From NCBI GenBank assembly GCA_015485155.1, contig WFUF01000025.1, forward strand, positions 1-64,000: a DNA stretch of 64,000 bases, read 5' to 3'. A program made the position numbers and the translations under genes. Below, in pieces: positions 48,353 through 57,774 of the stretch; position 1 is the stretch's first letter, and each line of letters starts with the position of its first letter. The DNA is from Robiginitomaculum sp. Its GTDB lineage: Bacteria; Pseudomonadota; Alphaproteobacteria; Caulobacterales; Maricaulaceae. The notes below the pieces were generated by a model. The model ran no database searches. It had not been told where the DNA came from and was given only the letters and a program-made list of their open reading frames with translations.

Positions 48353-50536
48353 CTATAAAAAGCTGTAAGGATCAATATCCAGTTTTATTTGCACCTTGTT
48401 TCCTGCCCTATATTTGTTGCGCCAATCCAGCATATATCCGGACAAATCGGTTTTTTTCGACGAACGCACCAGCAATCTGCGACGCCACCGCCCCCGTACC
48501 ACCGCAAATATTGGCTCTGATGGCCCCCAAATTTCAATATCCCCAGCAGTTGCCGGGGCCAGAGCAGCAAAATCAAGCGCTGCCTGATGGGCGATTTTTT
48601 CCGAAGAAGCCGAGACTATAACAGCCGCCAGTCTTCCAAATGGAGGAAAGCCCATTTGTTCGCGCAAACCAAGCTCAGCATCAACATATCTTTGCCGATC
48701 CCGTGCCAAAAGTGCGTCTATTGCCTCGTGCTCAGGCTGATGAGTTTGCAATAACGCTATGCCTTCAAGGTGGGAACGACCAGCCCGCCCTGCCACTTGT
48801 GTCAGGGTTTGATAGGTGCGCTCTGCCGCCCGCAAATCCGCACCGCCCAGCCCCATATCTGCATCAACTACGCCAACCAGTGTCAAATTTGGAAAATTGT
48901 GCCCCTTGGCAGCCATTTGGGTTCCGATCAAAACATCAATAAGGCCGGCCTGCATGCGAGAAATCAGATTGCGAATCTGTTCAGGAGTTTTGGTGATATC
49001 GGAGGAAAACACCTCACAGACAGCTTCTGGAAACAGTATTGATATTTCTTCTGCCAACCGCTCCACCCCCGGCCCGACCGGGTGCAAAGAGTTTTCAGCC
49101 TTGCACGCAGGACATATAGCTGGCTTTGCCATAGAAAACCCGGTCAAATGACAAACTAGGCGCCCGGAAAATTTATGCTCTACAAGATAACTGTCTGTGT
49201 TAGGTGATTTTATTCGCTCGCCACAGGCCCGGCAGATGGTTAAAGGAGCATAACCGCGCCGGTTTAGATATAAAAGCACTTGCTGGTTTTGCGCCAGGGT
49301 ATTTTCCATGGCCTTACGCAAGGGTTCGGATATCCAGCGCCCGGCAATCGGCGGGTGCTGCTTCAGATCAATAGCTCCGATCATGGGCAGGCGTGAGCTG
49401 CCCGGCCTGTTTTGCAAAGCCAAATGGCCATAGCGGCCGGATTTTGCGTTATGCAATGTTTCCAAAGATGGGGTGGCTGATGCCAGAACAATCAAGCAGC
49501 CAGCCATGCTGGCACGAACCACCGCCATATCACGGGCATGATATAGCACGCCTTCTTCTTGTTTGAATGAACTGTCATGTTCTTCGTCAACGACAATCAG
49601 AGACAGTTTGGCAAATGGCAGGAACAGGGCAGACCTGGCGCCAACCACAATTCTTGCCTGTCCCGATGCAACTTGTCGCCACACCCGTTGCCGTTGGCGG
49701 CCAATTACATCTGAATGCCATTCAGCAGGCTGGGCACCAAAGCGTTTGGCGAACCGGTCCAATATGTCCTGAGTCAAAGCAATCTCAGGCAGTAAAATCA
49801 AAACCTGATTGTCAGGATGTTGCCGCAATGCCTCAGCCACGGCCTCAAAGTAAACCTCGGTTTTGCCAGAACCGGTAATGCCATCAAGTAAAATTGTGGA
49901 AAAGCATTGTTGCATCACTTTTCCAACCAGCTCATTTGCTGTCTCTTGTTGTGAAGGCGTTAATTCAACACTTTGCCTGTCCGGATCAGGGGTAGCGAAA
50001 TTCTCATCTACTTGCTGCAATGTTCGCTGTAATGCGCCCAGCTTTATCAATCCTTGTATCACAGAGCCAGAAACTCCGGCAGCCTTGGCAAGCTCTGTGA
50101 CGCGCCAGGCCCGGTTTCCTATCTTATCCAGAACCTTTTGCCGCGCTTTGGTCATTTGCTTTGGAGTATTCTTACCGGCTATAATCACCGGCATGTCGGC
50201 AGCAGGAGCAAGGGCGTCTGCAGCAGGCAAACACATTCGCAAAACCCGCCCGGCACCTGCGCATGAATATTTACCAACAAAATCAATAAACTTTCGTTGA
50301 TCGTCGCCCATTGGACGTGTGGGAAAAACGCTGGATACATATTTTAGCCTGCGGCTCTTTGATTGAATTTCTGCTTCTTCTATTTTCCAGACAACCCCTA
50401 CCGCCATACGTTTGCCCAGCGGGGCCAATACATAGCTTCCGGTTTCCAGCACAAGCCCTTCAGGCACCAGATAGTCAAATGGCTTTGCCACAGGAATTTC
50501 AAAAAGAACCTTCGCCAGCAACCCCCTGTTCATCAT
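48353..50536 (-). CDS. priA: Primosomal replication restart helicase PriA with one zinc site missing
   Basis: 727 residues, full family length. The N-terminal 3'-DNA-binding domain is followed by the helicase core with Walker A GITGSGKTEVY and the DEEH box (VDEEHDSSF). The central zinc region normally has four CxxC pairs. Here pair 1 (CRAC) and pair 4 (CPAC) are intact, but pair 2 reads SPNT and pair 3 reads CHLT. In known PriA structures pairs 1 and 4 bind one zinc and 2 and 3 the other, so one site appears lost. AGGAG lies 8 nt before the first of two ATGs. Confidence 0.95.
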   Translation of the reverse strand: MMNRGLLAKVLFEIPVAKPFDYLVPEGLVLETGSYVLAPLGKRMAVGVVWKIEEAEIQSKSRRLKYVSSVFPTRPMGDDQRKFIDFVGKYSCAGAGRVLRMCLPAADALAPAADMPVIIAGKNTPKQMTKARQKVLDKIGNRAWRVTELAKAAGVSGSVIQGLIKLGALQRTLQQVDENFATPDPDRQSVELTPSQQETANELVGKVMQQCFSTILLDGITGSGKTEVYFEAVAEALRQHPDNQVLILLPEIALTQDILDRFAKRFGAQPAEWHSDVIGRQRQRVWRQVASGQARIVVGARSALFLPFAKLSLIVVDEEHDSSFKQEEGVLYHARDMAVVRASMAGCLIVLASATPSLETLHNAKSGRYGHLALQNRPGSSRLPMIGAIDLKQHPPIAGRWISEPLRKAMENTLAQNQQVLLYLNRRGYAPLTICRACGERIKSPNTDSYLVEHKFSGRLVCHLTGFSMAKPAICPACKAENSLHPVGPGVERLAEEISILFPEAVCEVFSSDITKTPEQIRNLISRMQAGLIDVLIGTQMAAKGHNFPNLTLVGVVDADMGLGGADLRAAERTYQTLTQVAGRAGRSHLEGIALLQTHQPEHEAIDALLARDRQRYVDAELGLREQMGFPPFGRLAAVIVSASSEKIAHQAALDFAALAPATAGDIEIWGPSEPIFAVVRGRWRRRLLVRSSKKTDLSGYMLDWRNKYRAGNKVQIKLDIDPYSFL

Positions 50537-50601
50537 TTGCGTGTCTCCTGTAGTTTAGGTGATTTGCTATTGAAGATTTGAAAACACAGGTTGGAGACGA
50601 A

Positions 50602-51258
50602 ATGAAATTTTTTCTTGATACAGCAATAGTGGATGAAGTGGCCAAAATGGTTGATACCGGGCTGGTTGACGGAGTTACCACCAACCCATCCCTGATTGCC
50701 AAGACCGGCGCCAAACTCGAAGATACCATTGCCGCAATGTGCAAATTGACAAATGGCCCGGTCAGCGCCGAAGTCACGGCTACTGACAGTCAGGGCATGA
50801 TCGAACAGGGCATAAGCCTGCGAAAGATCGCCGACAATGTCTGTATAAAAATTCCATTGACCATGGAGGGCCTGCGCGCGACCCATAAATTGAGTGCTTC
50901 CGGTCATCCGGTAAATATGACCCTTTGTTTTTCCGCAAACCAGGCACTGCTCGCAGCCAAGGCCGGAGCCAGATTTATTTCACCGTTTATCGGTAGGCTG
51001 GATGATCTTGGTGCTAACGGCATGGATTTGATTTCTGACATTCGCCTTATGTATGATAATTACCCGGCGCTGAAAACTGAAATTCTTGCAGCAAGTATCC
51101 GCTCGGTTGGGCATATGCGAGAAGCGGCCTTAATCGGGGCCGATATAGCAACCCTGCCAACCAAGGTAATGATGGACATGGTCAAACACCCGCTAACCAG
51201 CTCTGGTCTGGATGCCTTTTTGGCCGACTGGGAAGCAACGGGCCAAAATATTCTTTAG
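50602..51258 (+). CDS. Transaldolase / fructose-6-phosphate aldolase family protein
   Basis: 218 residues from the ATG at 50602 with GGAG upstream; the longer reading precedes that site. The short (TalC/Fsa, about 220 aa) class of transaldolases is recognised by MKFFLDTA at the N-terminus, TTNPSLI and the Schiff-base lysine in VCIKIPLT. It probably acts as transaldolase in the pentose phosphate pathway; Fsa versus transaldolase activity cannot be told reliably. It is divergent from priA with 65 bp between starts, and heads a run with DUF484 and xerC. Confidence 0.9.
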   Translation: MKFFLDTAIVDEVAKMVDTGLVDGVTTNPSLIAKTGAKLEDTIAAMCKLTNGPVSAEVTATDSQGMIEQGISLRKIADNVCIKIPLTMEGLRATHKLSASGHPVNMTLCFSANQALLAAKAGARFISPFIGRLDDLGANGMDLISDIRLMYDNYPALKTEILAASIRSVGHMREAALIGADIATLPTKVMMDMVKHPLTSSGLDAFLADWEATGQNIL

Positions 51259-51266
51259 GGGGCTCC

Positions 51267-51818
51267 ATGGCACAAAAGGCCAATATTCTCGACTTTGAAT
51301 CCGCATCGCGGGTGCGGATGCTGGAGCGAGTGCGCTCCCTTACCATGACCCGCGATGCACTGGTGGAAACAGCCAGACAAAATCATGCCATACAGGCGCA
51401 AATACATGCGTGCGTACTGGCCATTATTGACGCTCAGGACTGGAGAGCGCTGGATGTGCGGCTGCAACGAAGCGTGCGTACAAATCTTGCAACTGACTTT
51501 CTTGGCCTGATTGTGGAAAACGCCAGCCTCCCCACTGGGCTTACTGGAATTGTTACAAGGCCCGAAGGTTTTGTTGCGCACATTATGCAAAATCACTTTG
51601 AGCGCCTTGGCCCATGCAATCAACACAGCTCCTTGCTCTATGGCAAACAATCTGAGCAATTGCTGTCTGAAGCGATAATCAGACTGGACTGGGGGCCGGG
51701 CGAAGCGCTTTTAGTTTTTGCCAGCAAAGATCGCCGGGCTTTTCGCGATGGCCAGGGTACGGATTTGATTGCATTTTTTGCCAAAACCCTTGAACGCACG
51801 ATTAGCCGCTGGGCGTAA
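51267..51818 (+). CDS. DUF484 family protein
   Basis: 183 residues with a GAF-like fold expected. The N-terminal helix is LERVRSLTMTRDALVETARQN and the end FASKDRRAFRDGQGTDLIAFF matches the DUF484 signature (LxFGSxDxxxFxxGxGTDLL). Function unknown. The gene commonly sits directly upstream of xerC, as here (5-bp gap). It starts 8 bp after the transaldolase stop. Confidence 0.9.
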   Translation: MAQKANILDFESASRVRMLERVRSLTMTRDALVETARQNHAIQAQIHACVLAIIDAQDWRALDVRLQRSVRTNLATDFLGLIVENASLPTGLTGIVTRPEGFVAHIMQNHFERLGPCNQHSSLLYGKQSEQLLSEAIIRLDWGPGEALLVFASKDRRAFRDGQGTDLIAFFAKTLERTISRWA

Positions 51819-51823
51819 GTTAA

Positions 51824-52762
51824 GTGTCTAAGCCGACAAATTTTGCCTCACAATTGCTTGATGATTTTTGTCTGTGGATTTTGGAAGAGCGCAGACTGTC
51901 CCTAAATTCTGTAGCGGCCTATCGTCGGGACATTGGTTTGTTTTTATCCTTTTTGTGTGAGCACAAACAACAATCTGTCAGCGCTAAAATGCTAAATACA
52001 TTATCGGTGGCAGATTTTAGATCCTTTTTGGCCGCACGGCGCAATGGCTGCTCCGGCTCGCCTGCTGGTTCCAGAACCCTGGCCCGAAACCTGTCGGCAT
52101 TACGGACATTTTTTGGCTGGGCGGAACAGCGCCGCAAAATCACTTGTCCTGAGCTGGAGCTGCTCGATGGCCCCAAGCTGCCCCGCAGCCTGCCAAAGGC
52201 GGTAAACGAGCAAACAGCCAAAAAACTTTTGCAGGAAGCCGGAAGCCTTGCCCGTACCAAGCAGCCATGGATCGCCGCAAGGGATGAAGCCCTGTTATTC
52301 TTATTGTATGGAGTTGGCTTGCGAATTGCTGAAGCGCTGTCTCTTACCGGCTCCGACATGCCCTTAAAGGATGTTCTGCGAATATGTGGCAAAGGCGGCA
52401 AAACCCGCCTTGTGCCCATATTGGAGCCAGTAAAACATGCGGTAACAAGGTATATTGGTCTTTGTCCGCACCCCATTGGCTTTGACAGCAAAATATTTCG
52501 TGCCATACGCGGCGGGCCTATGGGCTCACGAGATGCCCAGCGTTTATTGCAGGAATTACGCCTAAAACTTGGCTTGCCCAATTCCGTTACTCCGCATGCT
52601 TTGCGTCACTCATTTGCTACCCATCTTTTGGGCCAGGGCGCAGATCTTCGCTCTATTCAGGAATTGCTCGGCCATGCTTCCTTATCCTCTACCCAGATTT
52701 ATACTGCTGTAGATGAAACCTTGCTCTTAGATACGGTATCAAGGACACACCCAAGAGCATAA
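51824..52762 (+). CDS. xerC: Tyrosine recombinase XerC
   Basis: 312 residues from a GTG. With XerD it resolves chromosome dimers at dif. The N-terminal SAM-like core-binding domain is followed by the catalytic domain. All catalytic residues are seen: Arg in GVGLRIAEAL, Lys in GKGGKTRLVPI, HALRHSFATHLL, the second His in LLGHASLSSTQ and Tyr in QIYTAV. The DUF484-xerC context supports XerC over XerD or an integrase. The Shine-Dalgarno is weak. Confidence 0.93.
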   Translation: MSKPTNFASQLLDDFCLWILEERRLSLNSVAAYRRDIGLFLSFLCEHKQQSVSAKMLNTLSVADFRSFLAARRNGCSGSPAGSRTLARNLSALRTFFGWAEQRRKITCPELELLDGPKLPRSLPKAVNEQTAKKLLQEAGSLARTKQPWIAARDEALLFLLYGVGLRIAEALSLTGSDMPLKDVLRICGKGGKTRLVPILEPVKHAVTRYIGLCPHPIGFDSKIFRAIRGGPMGSRDAQRLLQELRLKLGLPNSVTPHALRHSFATHLLGQGADLRSIQELLGHASLSSTQIYTAVDETLLLDTVSRTHPRA

Positions 52763-52821
52763 TCCGCCAAAACATAGCCAGAGCGCTTGTCAACAACGCG
52801 CCGTCATGGTTTTGATAGCCA

Positions 52822-53631
52822 ATGCATATTGTGGACGAGTTAATAATAGAGCGCGCAGTTAAGTTACGATCATTTCCTTTGTTGTGGGACATGATCCGAC
52901 CTGGACTTTATTCCCTGCTTGGGTATTCCACAGCCAGAAAGACCGCAGACACCATAAAATCCATGACCGGATTTCAGGCCTTTGAACATGTTTCCGGAGA
53001 GCTATCCCTAAATATTGAGGCATCCGGCATTGAAAACATACCGCGTTCCGGCAGATGTGTCCTAATCTGTAACCACCCTACGGGTCTGGCAGATGGTATA
53101 GCGGTTTTTGATGTCTTGCGTGAACGCCGACCCGATATGATTTTTTTGGCCAATGCAGATACTTTGCGCGTTGTTCCCAAAGGCAGGGACATTGTGTTGC
53201 CAGTTGAATGGGTGCTGGAAAAACGAACCAGAGAAAAAACCCGCGCTACTCTTGATGGTTTTCGCAAAGCTATGGAAGATGAACGCTGCGTGGTGATTTT
53301 TCCTGCGGGAGCCTTGGCAAAACTATCTATTAGCGGCCTAAAGGAAGAGCCCTGGGAGAGCTCAGCCACATCACTGGCCAGAAAATACCAGGCGCCGATC
53401 ATTCCGGTAAATATGACTGGCCGAAATTCGGTCATGTATTATTTGTTTTGCGTCCTGAACACTGAATTACGTGATATTACCCTGTTTCATGAGCTACTAA
53501 ACAAGAGGGGCAAGCATTTTTCCCTTAAAATTGGACGGCCGGTGTGCTCACAAACCATGCCGCAAAAGGCCGCCCATGCCACTGCCTTCATCAAGCACAT
53601 TGTAACCGAGCAATTAGCAATAACGGAATAG
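52822..53631 (+). CDS. Lysophospholipid acyltransferase family protein (PlsC-like)
   Basis: 269 residues. The acyltransferase motif is NHPTGLADG, an H-x5-D form shared with the hemolysin-type/ornithine-lipid acyltransferases rather than the H-x4-D of classic PlsC. FPAGALAKLS and PIIPVNMTGRN are motifs III and IV. It probably acylates a lysolipid at the inner membrane; the acceptor is not determined. It lies 59 bp after xerC and converges on megL with the stops adjacent. Confidence 0.85.
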   Translation: MHIVDELIIERAVKLRSFPLLWDMIRPGLYSLLGYSTARKTADTIKSMTGFQAFEHVSGELSLNIEASGIENIPRSGRCVLICNHPTGLADGIAVFDVLRERRPDMIFLANADTLRVVPKGRDIVLPVEWVLEKRTREKTRATLDGFRKAMEDERCVVIFPAGALAKLSISGLKEEPWESSATSLARKYQAPIIPVNMTGRNSVMYYLFCVLNTELRDITLFHELLNKRGKHFSLKIGRPVCSQTMPQKAAHATAFIKHIVTEQLAITE

Positions 53632-53632
53632 A

Positions 53633-54847
53633 TCAGGCAGCACGAACCAATGATTGTTTTGCACCGGCCAAAGCCTGCTCAAGGTCTTTCCAGATATCAT
53701 CTGCGTCCTCCAGCCCAACAGACAATCTGAGCAGACTTTCGCTAATATCATGAGAGGCCCGCTCTTCAGGTGTATAGGTGGAGTGGGTCATGCTGGCCGG
53801 ATGCTGAATCAGGCTGTCGGCATCTCCAAGACTTACGGCTCTTTTTATCATACAGAGTGCATCCATAAAGCGCGTAGCCTGATCAAAACCACCGACCAGT
53901 TCCAGCGCAATTACACCGCCGCCATTTCGCATTTGCCGCTCAGCAAGGTCATTTTGTGCAAAATCATCCAGCCCCGGATACCAAACATTCTTCACCATTA
54001 AATGCGACTGTAACTGCCGGGCAATCTTGATAGCTGTTTCGCCATGACGATCCATTCTAATGGACAGGGTTTTTAGCCCCCGCATCAATTGGTGCGCACT
54101 TAAAGGATCAAGAACCGCCCCTGTCATATCCTTTAAGCCCTCCATACGAACCCGCAACATGTTTTCAGCACTGCCAGCAGCAAGCCCGGCGATCAAATCA
54201 CCATGACCACTTAGAAATTTGGTTGCCGAATGAACCACCATATCTGCCCCCAAAGCCAAAGGCTGTTGCAGATAAGGAGTGCAATATGTGTTATCCACAA
54301 TAGTGAGCGCGCCTTGTTCTCTGGCAATTTTGGAAATTGCCTCAATATCAACCAGCTTCATATTGGGATTTACCGGGCTTTCAAAATATACGATCTTTGT
54401 CTGCTGGCTGATCGCCGCCCTTAATTGCTCCGGATCTGAAAGATCAATACAGCTTACCTTTACCCCAAACCGGGACAAGCCGTGCTGTAAAAAAGCATAG
54501 GTACAGCCATAAAGGGTCTTGTCAGTAATTATTTCATCACCCGCCGACAAAAAAGTCCACAAGACCGAAGTTATTGCCCCCATGCCAGAAGCAAAACTAA
54601 CCGCGGCCTCAGCGCCCTCAAGATCAGCAAACCGCTTTTCCAATACCTCAAGTGTCGGGTTGCTTATTCTGGAATAAATATGCCCATCGCCTTCGCCAGC
54701 AAAAAGACCCGAACCCTCACGGGTGTTTTTAAAGGTAAATGTAGAGCTAAGATATAATGGCGGATTAAGCGCGCCCTTAGCCTCGCGGTCATTATAACCG
54801 GTGTGAATTGCCCGAGTGGAAAAACCCTGCCTGCTTGGCTTTTTCAT
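53633..54847 (-). CDS. megL: Methionine gamma-lyase (PLP-dependent)
   Basis: 404 residues of the Cys/Met metabolism PLP family. The Schiff-base lysine is Lys210 in SATKFLSGHGDL. The active-site cysteine at position 115 in TLYGCTYAF is the feature that separates methionine gamma-lyase from cystathionine gamma-synthase/lyase, which have Gly or Pro-type residues there. It should degrade methionine to methanethiol, 2-oxobutyrate and ammonia. A divergent Lrp-type regulator supports catabolic control. Cystathionine gamma-lyase activity is possible. Confidence 0.85.
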   Translation of the reverse strand: MKKPSRQGFSTRAIHTGYNDREAKGALNPPLYLSSTFTFKNTREGSGLFAGEGDGHIYSRISNPTLEVLEKRFADLEGAEAAVSFASGMGAITSVLWTFLSAGDEIITDKTLYGCTYAFLQHGLSRFGVKVSCIDLSDPEQLRAAISQQTKIVYFESPVNPNMKLVDIEAISKIAREQGALTIVDNTYCTPYLQQPLALGADMVVHSATKFLSGHGDLIAGLAAGSAENMLRVRMEGLKDMTGAVLDPLSAHQLMRGLKTLSIRMDRHGETAIKIARQLQSHLMVKNVWYPGLDDFAQNDLAERQMRNGGGVIALELVGGFDQATRFMDALCMIKRAVSLGDADSLIQHPASMTHSTYTPEERASHDISESLLRLSVGLEDADDIWKDLEQALAGAKQSLVRAA

Positions 54848-54919
54848 GAAACTGCTCCATATTCAAGAGCTATAATACACCTTGATTGGCGCAATGTTCT
54901 AGCGTATTTAGCTACAGAG

Positions 54920-54936
54920 CTGCCAGTTATTGGCAG
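54920..54936. promoter_or_regulatory. Perfect inverted repeat between megL and the Lrp-type regulator
   Basis: CTGCCA-GTTAT-TGGCAG is a perfect 6-bp dyad with a 5-nt centre. It lies in the divergent gap, 22 bp before the regulator start and 73 bp before megL. It is a good candidate operator for the neighbouring Lrp-family protein. Confidence 0.5.
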
Positions 54937-54957
54937 ATTCTGCTAATTTGGACCAAG

Positions 54958-55410
54958 ATGGACAATATAGATCGAAAGATTATCCGGGAATTGCAAACAG
55001 ATGGCCGATTAAGCAATCAGGAATTATCTGCACGGGTTGGGCTGTCACCGTCGCCTTGTTTGCGGCGGGTCAGGGCGCTGGAGGCTGCGGGTATCATTCG
55101 CGGTTACACGGCTGTGCTTGATCAGGCAAAATGCGGTCTGCCTATCAATGTCTTTGTTGAGGTGAAACTAAAAGAGCCAAATGACAAGTTAATTGAAAAA
55201 TTTGAGCGTGGAGTGAGGGCCTGTGATGAAATTATCGAATGCTATCTCATGACCGGCAGTCAGGACTATTTATTGCATGTGGTTAGCGAATCGCTGGGTT
55301 CATATGAGCAGTTTATTCGCGAAACCCTCACCAGATTACCCGGTGTTGCCAGCATTAACAGCGCATTTGCCTATGGCCGGGTTAAGTCCAGAGGTGCCTA
55401 CCCTCTTTAG
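54958..55410 (+). CDS. Lrp/AsnC family transcriptional regulator
   Basis: 150 residues from the ATG at 54958; the longer frame would read through the dyad. The winged HTH is MDNIDRKIIRELQTDGR...NQELSARVGLSPSPCLRRV, and the RAM ligand-binding domain contains YLMTGSQDYLLHV. It is divergent from megL, so it is likely to sense methionine or a related amino acid and regulate that gene. It overlaps the end of the monooxygenase gene by 4 bp at the stops. Confidence 0.92.
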   Translation: MDNIDRKIIRELQTDGRLSNQELSARVGLSPSPCLRRVRALEAAGIIRGYTAVLDQAKCGLPINVFVEVKLKEPNDKLIEKFERGVRACDEIIECYLMTGSQDYLLHVVSESLGSYEQFIRETLTRLPGVASINSAFAYGRVKSRGAYPL

Positions 55411-56876
55411 CTAATGGTAGCTGGCTTATCCACAACATCCAGCTCTGACCAATCCACCCGTGACATCATTTTCCTGTACGCGGCGGTGGTTCGTGGCCAC
55501 ATGGTAGGGATAAAGCCATCGGCACGTTTATACCAGCTTTGACAAGATGTTGCCCAAACCATCTGTGCAAGCTCAGCCTGCAATTGTTTATTGTAACTTG
55601 CCACCGCTTCTGCTTTGGGGCTGACCGTCTGATTTGGCTGTAACCTTGTAACTATATCAATTAAATATTTTAACTGGCTCTCAATCATCAGGATCATTGA
55701 TGAGTGTCCAAGGCCGGTATTTGGGCCAAGCATGAAAAATGTGTTGGGAAAACCGCGAACCATCAATCCCTTTAGCGCACGCAAATCTTTGCGCCAGCTT
55801 TCAAGGCTGGCCCCGTCTGCGCCGTTAATCTGAACCCCTGGCATAAATTCCGTTGCGGCAAAACCCGTTGCCATTATCACTATGTCTGCATTGACCCTTG
55901 TTCCGGCTTTGGTTTCGACATAGTCAGAGCCAAACTTGGCAATGCCTTCGGTTTGCAGACTAACATTTTTGCAGCAAAACATATCGTAAAAATCATCGGA
56001 AATTAAAATACGCTTGCACCCCACATCAATATTGGCTGTCAGTTTTTGCCGCAAGCTCTTGTCTTTGATCTTTCGCCTTAAATAGTTGAGCGATCTTTTG
56101 CGAATAAACCTGTTAACCCAGCTACCCGGACGCATAGCCCTAAAGAAAAACTTGTCTTGTCGCGCATCCAGCCATGCCCGCAACATGTGATTAATAAGCG
56201 GAACTCGTCGAAACAGCCATTTTTCAAAAGCTGAGTATTTTCTGTCATCCCGCGGCATCACGTAATTTGCTGTGCGCTGAAACATGGTAAGAGACTTTAC
56301 CACAGGCGCTATCTTGGGGCCGATCTGTAGCGCACTGGCTGCAGAGCCGACAATGACCACATTCTTTTTTGCCAAATCCACACTGTGATCCCACCTTGCC
56401 GTATGAAAGACTTCGCCCTGGAAGTTTTCAAGGCCATTGAAATCCGGGATCACCGGTGTGCCTAGAAATGATACGCTCCAGACCACAAACCGGGCACATA
56501 TTTTCTCCCCTGATCTGGCTGTTAACCACCAAAGCTGCGTCTTTTCATCAAAATCCGCACCAATAATTTCTGTTTGCAACTGGATACGGGTGCTAAGATT
56601 GTACCTGTCCACTACATTTTCCACATATTCACGAATTTCGCCTTGTGGAGAATAAACCCGACTCCAGTCGGGATTCGGTGCAAAGGAATAACAATAAAGG
56701 TGCGAAGGGACATCACATGCAGCTCCCGGATACGAATTATCGTACCAGGTTCCACTTATGCCTTTGGTTTTTTCAAAAATCCTGAAATTGCCAAAACCTG
56801 CTTCCTGAAGTTTTATCGCTGCGGCAATGCCTGCGAAACCCGCCCCGATAATGGCTATATCCAATTCTTTCTGCAT
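55407..56876 (-). CDS. Flavin-containing Baeyer-Villiger-type monooxygenase
   Basis: 489 residues. The FAD motif IGAGFAGIAAA is at 10-20, the NADPH motif IVGSAASA near 175, and between them the BVMO fingerprint FxGxxxHxxxW is complete as FQGEVFHTARW (152-162), followed by D rather than P. It should oxidise a ketone, aldehyde or organosulfur substrate with NADPH and O2. The substrate is unknown. It stands alone, convergent with the Lrp gene. Confidence 0.9.
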   Translation of the reverse strand: MQKELDIAIIGAGFAGIAAAIKLQEAGFGNFRIFEKTKGISGTWYDNSYPGAACDVPSHLYCYSFAPNPDWSRVYSPQGEIREYVENVVDRYNLSTRIQLQTEIIGADFDEKTQLWWLTARSGEKICARFVVWSVSFLGTPVIPDFNGLENFQGEVFHTARWDHSVDLAKKNVVIVGSAASALQIGPKIAPVVKSLTMFQRTANYVMPRDDRKYSAFEKWLFRRVPLINHMLRAWLDARQDKFFFRAMRPGSWVNRFIRKRSLNYLRRKIKDKSLRQKLTANIDVGCKRILISDDFYDMFCCKNVSLQTEGIAKFGSDYVETKAGTRVNADIVIMATGFAATEFMPGVQINGADGASLESWRKDLRALKGLMVRGFPNTFFMLGPNTGLGHSSMILMIESQLKYLIDIVTRLQPNQTVSPKAEAVASYNKQLQAELAQMVWATSCQSWYKRADGFIPTMWPRTTAAYRKMMSRVDWSELDVVDKPATIS

Positions 56877-57069
56877 AGGCTGTAATCCCCCAATGTCCCA
56901 CCATAACCCATAAGTCTCACCTGATTATAAGAGATATGGCTGTGCTCATAGAACACCAGAGACAGCCCCCATGTCAAAGCGCAATCAAATACTGACAAAT
57001 TTAGCTTGCTGCCATGGATTTTTATCCACAGCTTCGATATTAAGCGCACCTTACTCTAGGAATTTGATA

Positions 57070-57774
57070 ATGAATGAACCACAAAATGCTCTGGTGCTGT
57101 TTTCAGGCGGTCAAGACAGTTGCGTGTGTCTGGCCTATGCGCTCAAGCATTATTCTCATGTGGAAACCGTTGGTTTTTCCTATGGCCAAACCCATTGCGT
57201 TGAATTGCAAACCAGAACTGGTTTTCTAAAAAAATTCCGTTCCTCTTTTGCACACTTGGAAAAGCGGTTGGGCCAAGATCATCTGGTGGATTTGACCGGG
57301 TTTGGGTCTGTGGCAAAAAGCTCGCTTACAGGCCCAGCCGCCGACAGCCGTCGCAAAGATGGTATGCCTGACACCTATGTTCCCGGTAGAAATTTAATTT
57401 TTCTTATTACTGCCGCAGCAATTGCAGAACGGCGCTCTGTGGGAACACTGGTCGGCGGCATGTGCGAAACAGATTATTCCGGATATCCGGACTGCAGACG
57501 ACAGACCATGGACTCCGTTGAACAGACGATTAGCCTTGGCATGGGACAGAACATAAAAATTGATACGCCGCTTATGTTTCTTACCAAGGCAAAAACCTGG
57601 GAAATGGCGTTTTCTCTTGGCGGGCAGGAACTTGTGGATTTGATCGTATCTGACAGCCATTCATGCTATGAAGGTGATCGAAAGAACCTGCACTCATGGG
57701 GTTATGGCTGTGGATCATGTGATGCCTGCCTGTTACGGGCCAAAGGTTATAATGAGTGGGCAGGAAACTCATGA
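57070..57774 (+). CDS. queC: 7-cyano-7-deazaguanine synthase QueC
   Basis: 234 residues from the ATG at 57070; an extended frame begins 33 codons earlier without family similarity. Converts carboxy-deazaguanine (CDG) to preQ0. The PP-loop LFSGGQDS is at the N-terminus, and the C-terminal zinc cysteines are in SCYEG...GCGSCDACLLR. It heads queC-queE-queD and its stop overlaps queE as ATGA. I saw no preQ1 riboswitch upstream. Confidence 0.95.
   Translation: MNEPQNALVLFSGGQDSCVCLAYALKHYSHVETVGFSYGQTHCVELQTRTGFLKKFRSSFAHLEKRLGQDHLVDLTGFGSVAKSSLTGPAADSRRKDGMPDTYVPGRNLIFLITAAAIAERRSVGTLVGGMCETDYSGYPDCRRQTMDSVEQTISLGMGQNIKIDTPLMFLTKAKTWEMAFSLGGQELVDLIVSDSHSCYEGDRKNLHSWGYGCGSCDACLLRAKGYNEWAGNS

Noticed and set aside
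56877-57069. preQ1 riboswitch upstream of queC
   Set aside because: No preQ1-I or preQ1-II conserved core could be found in the leader.
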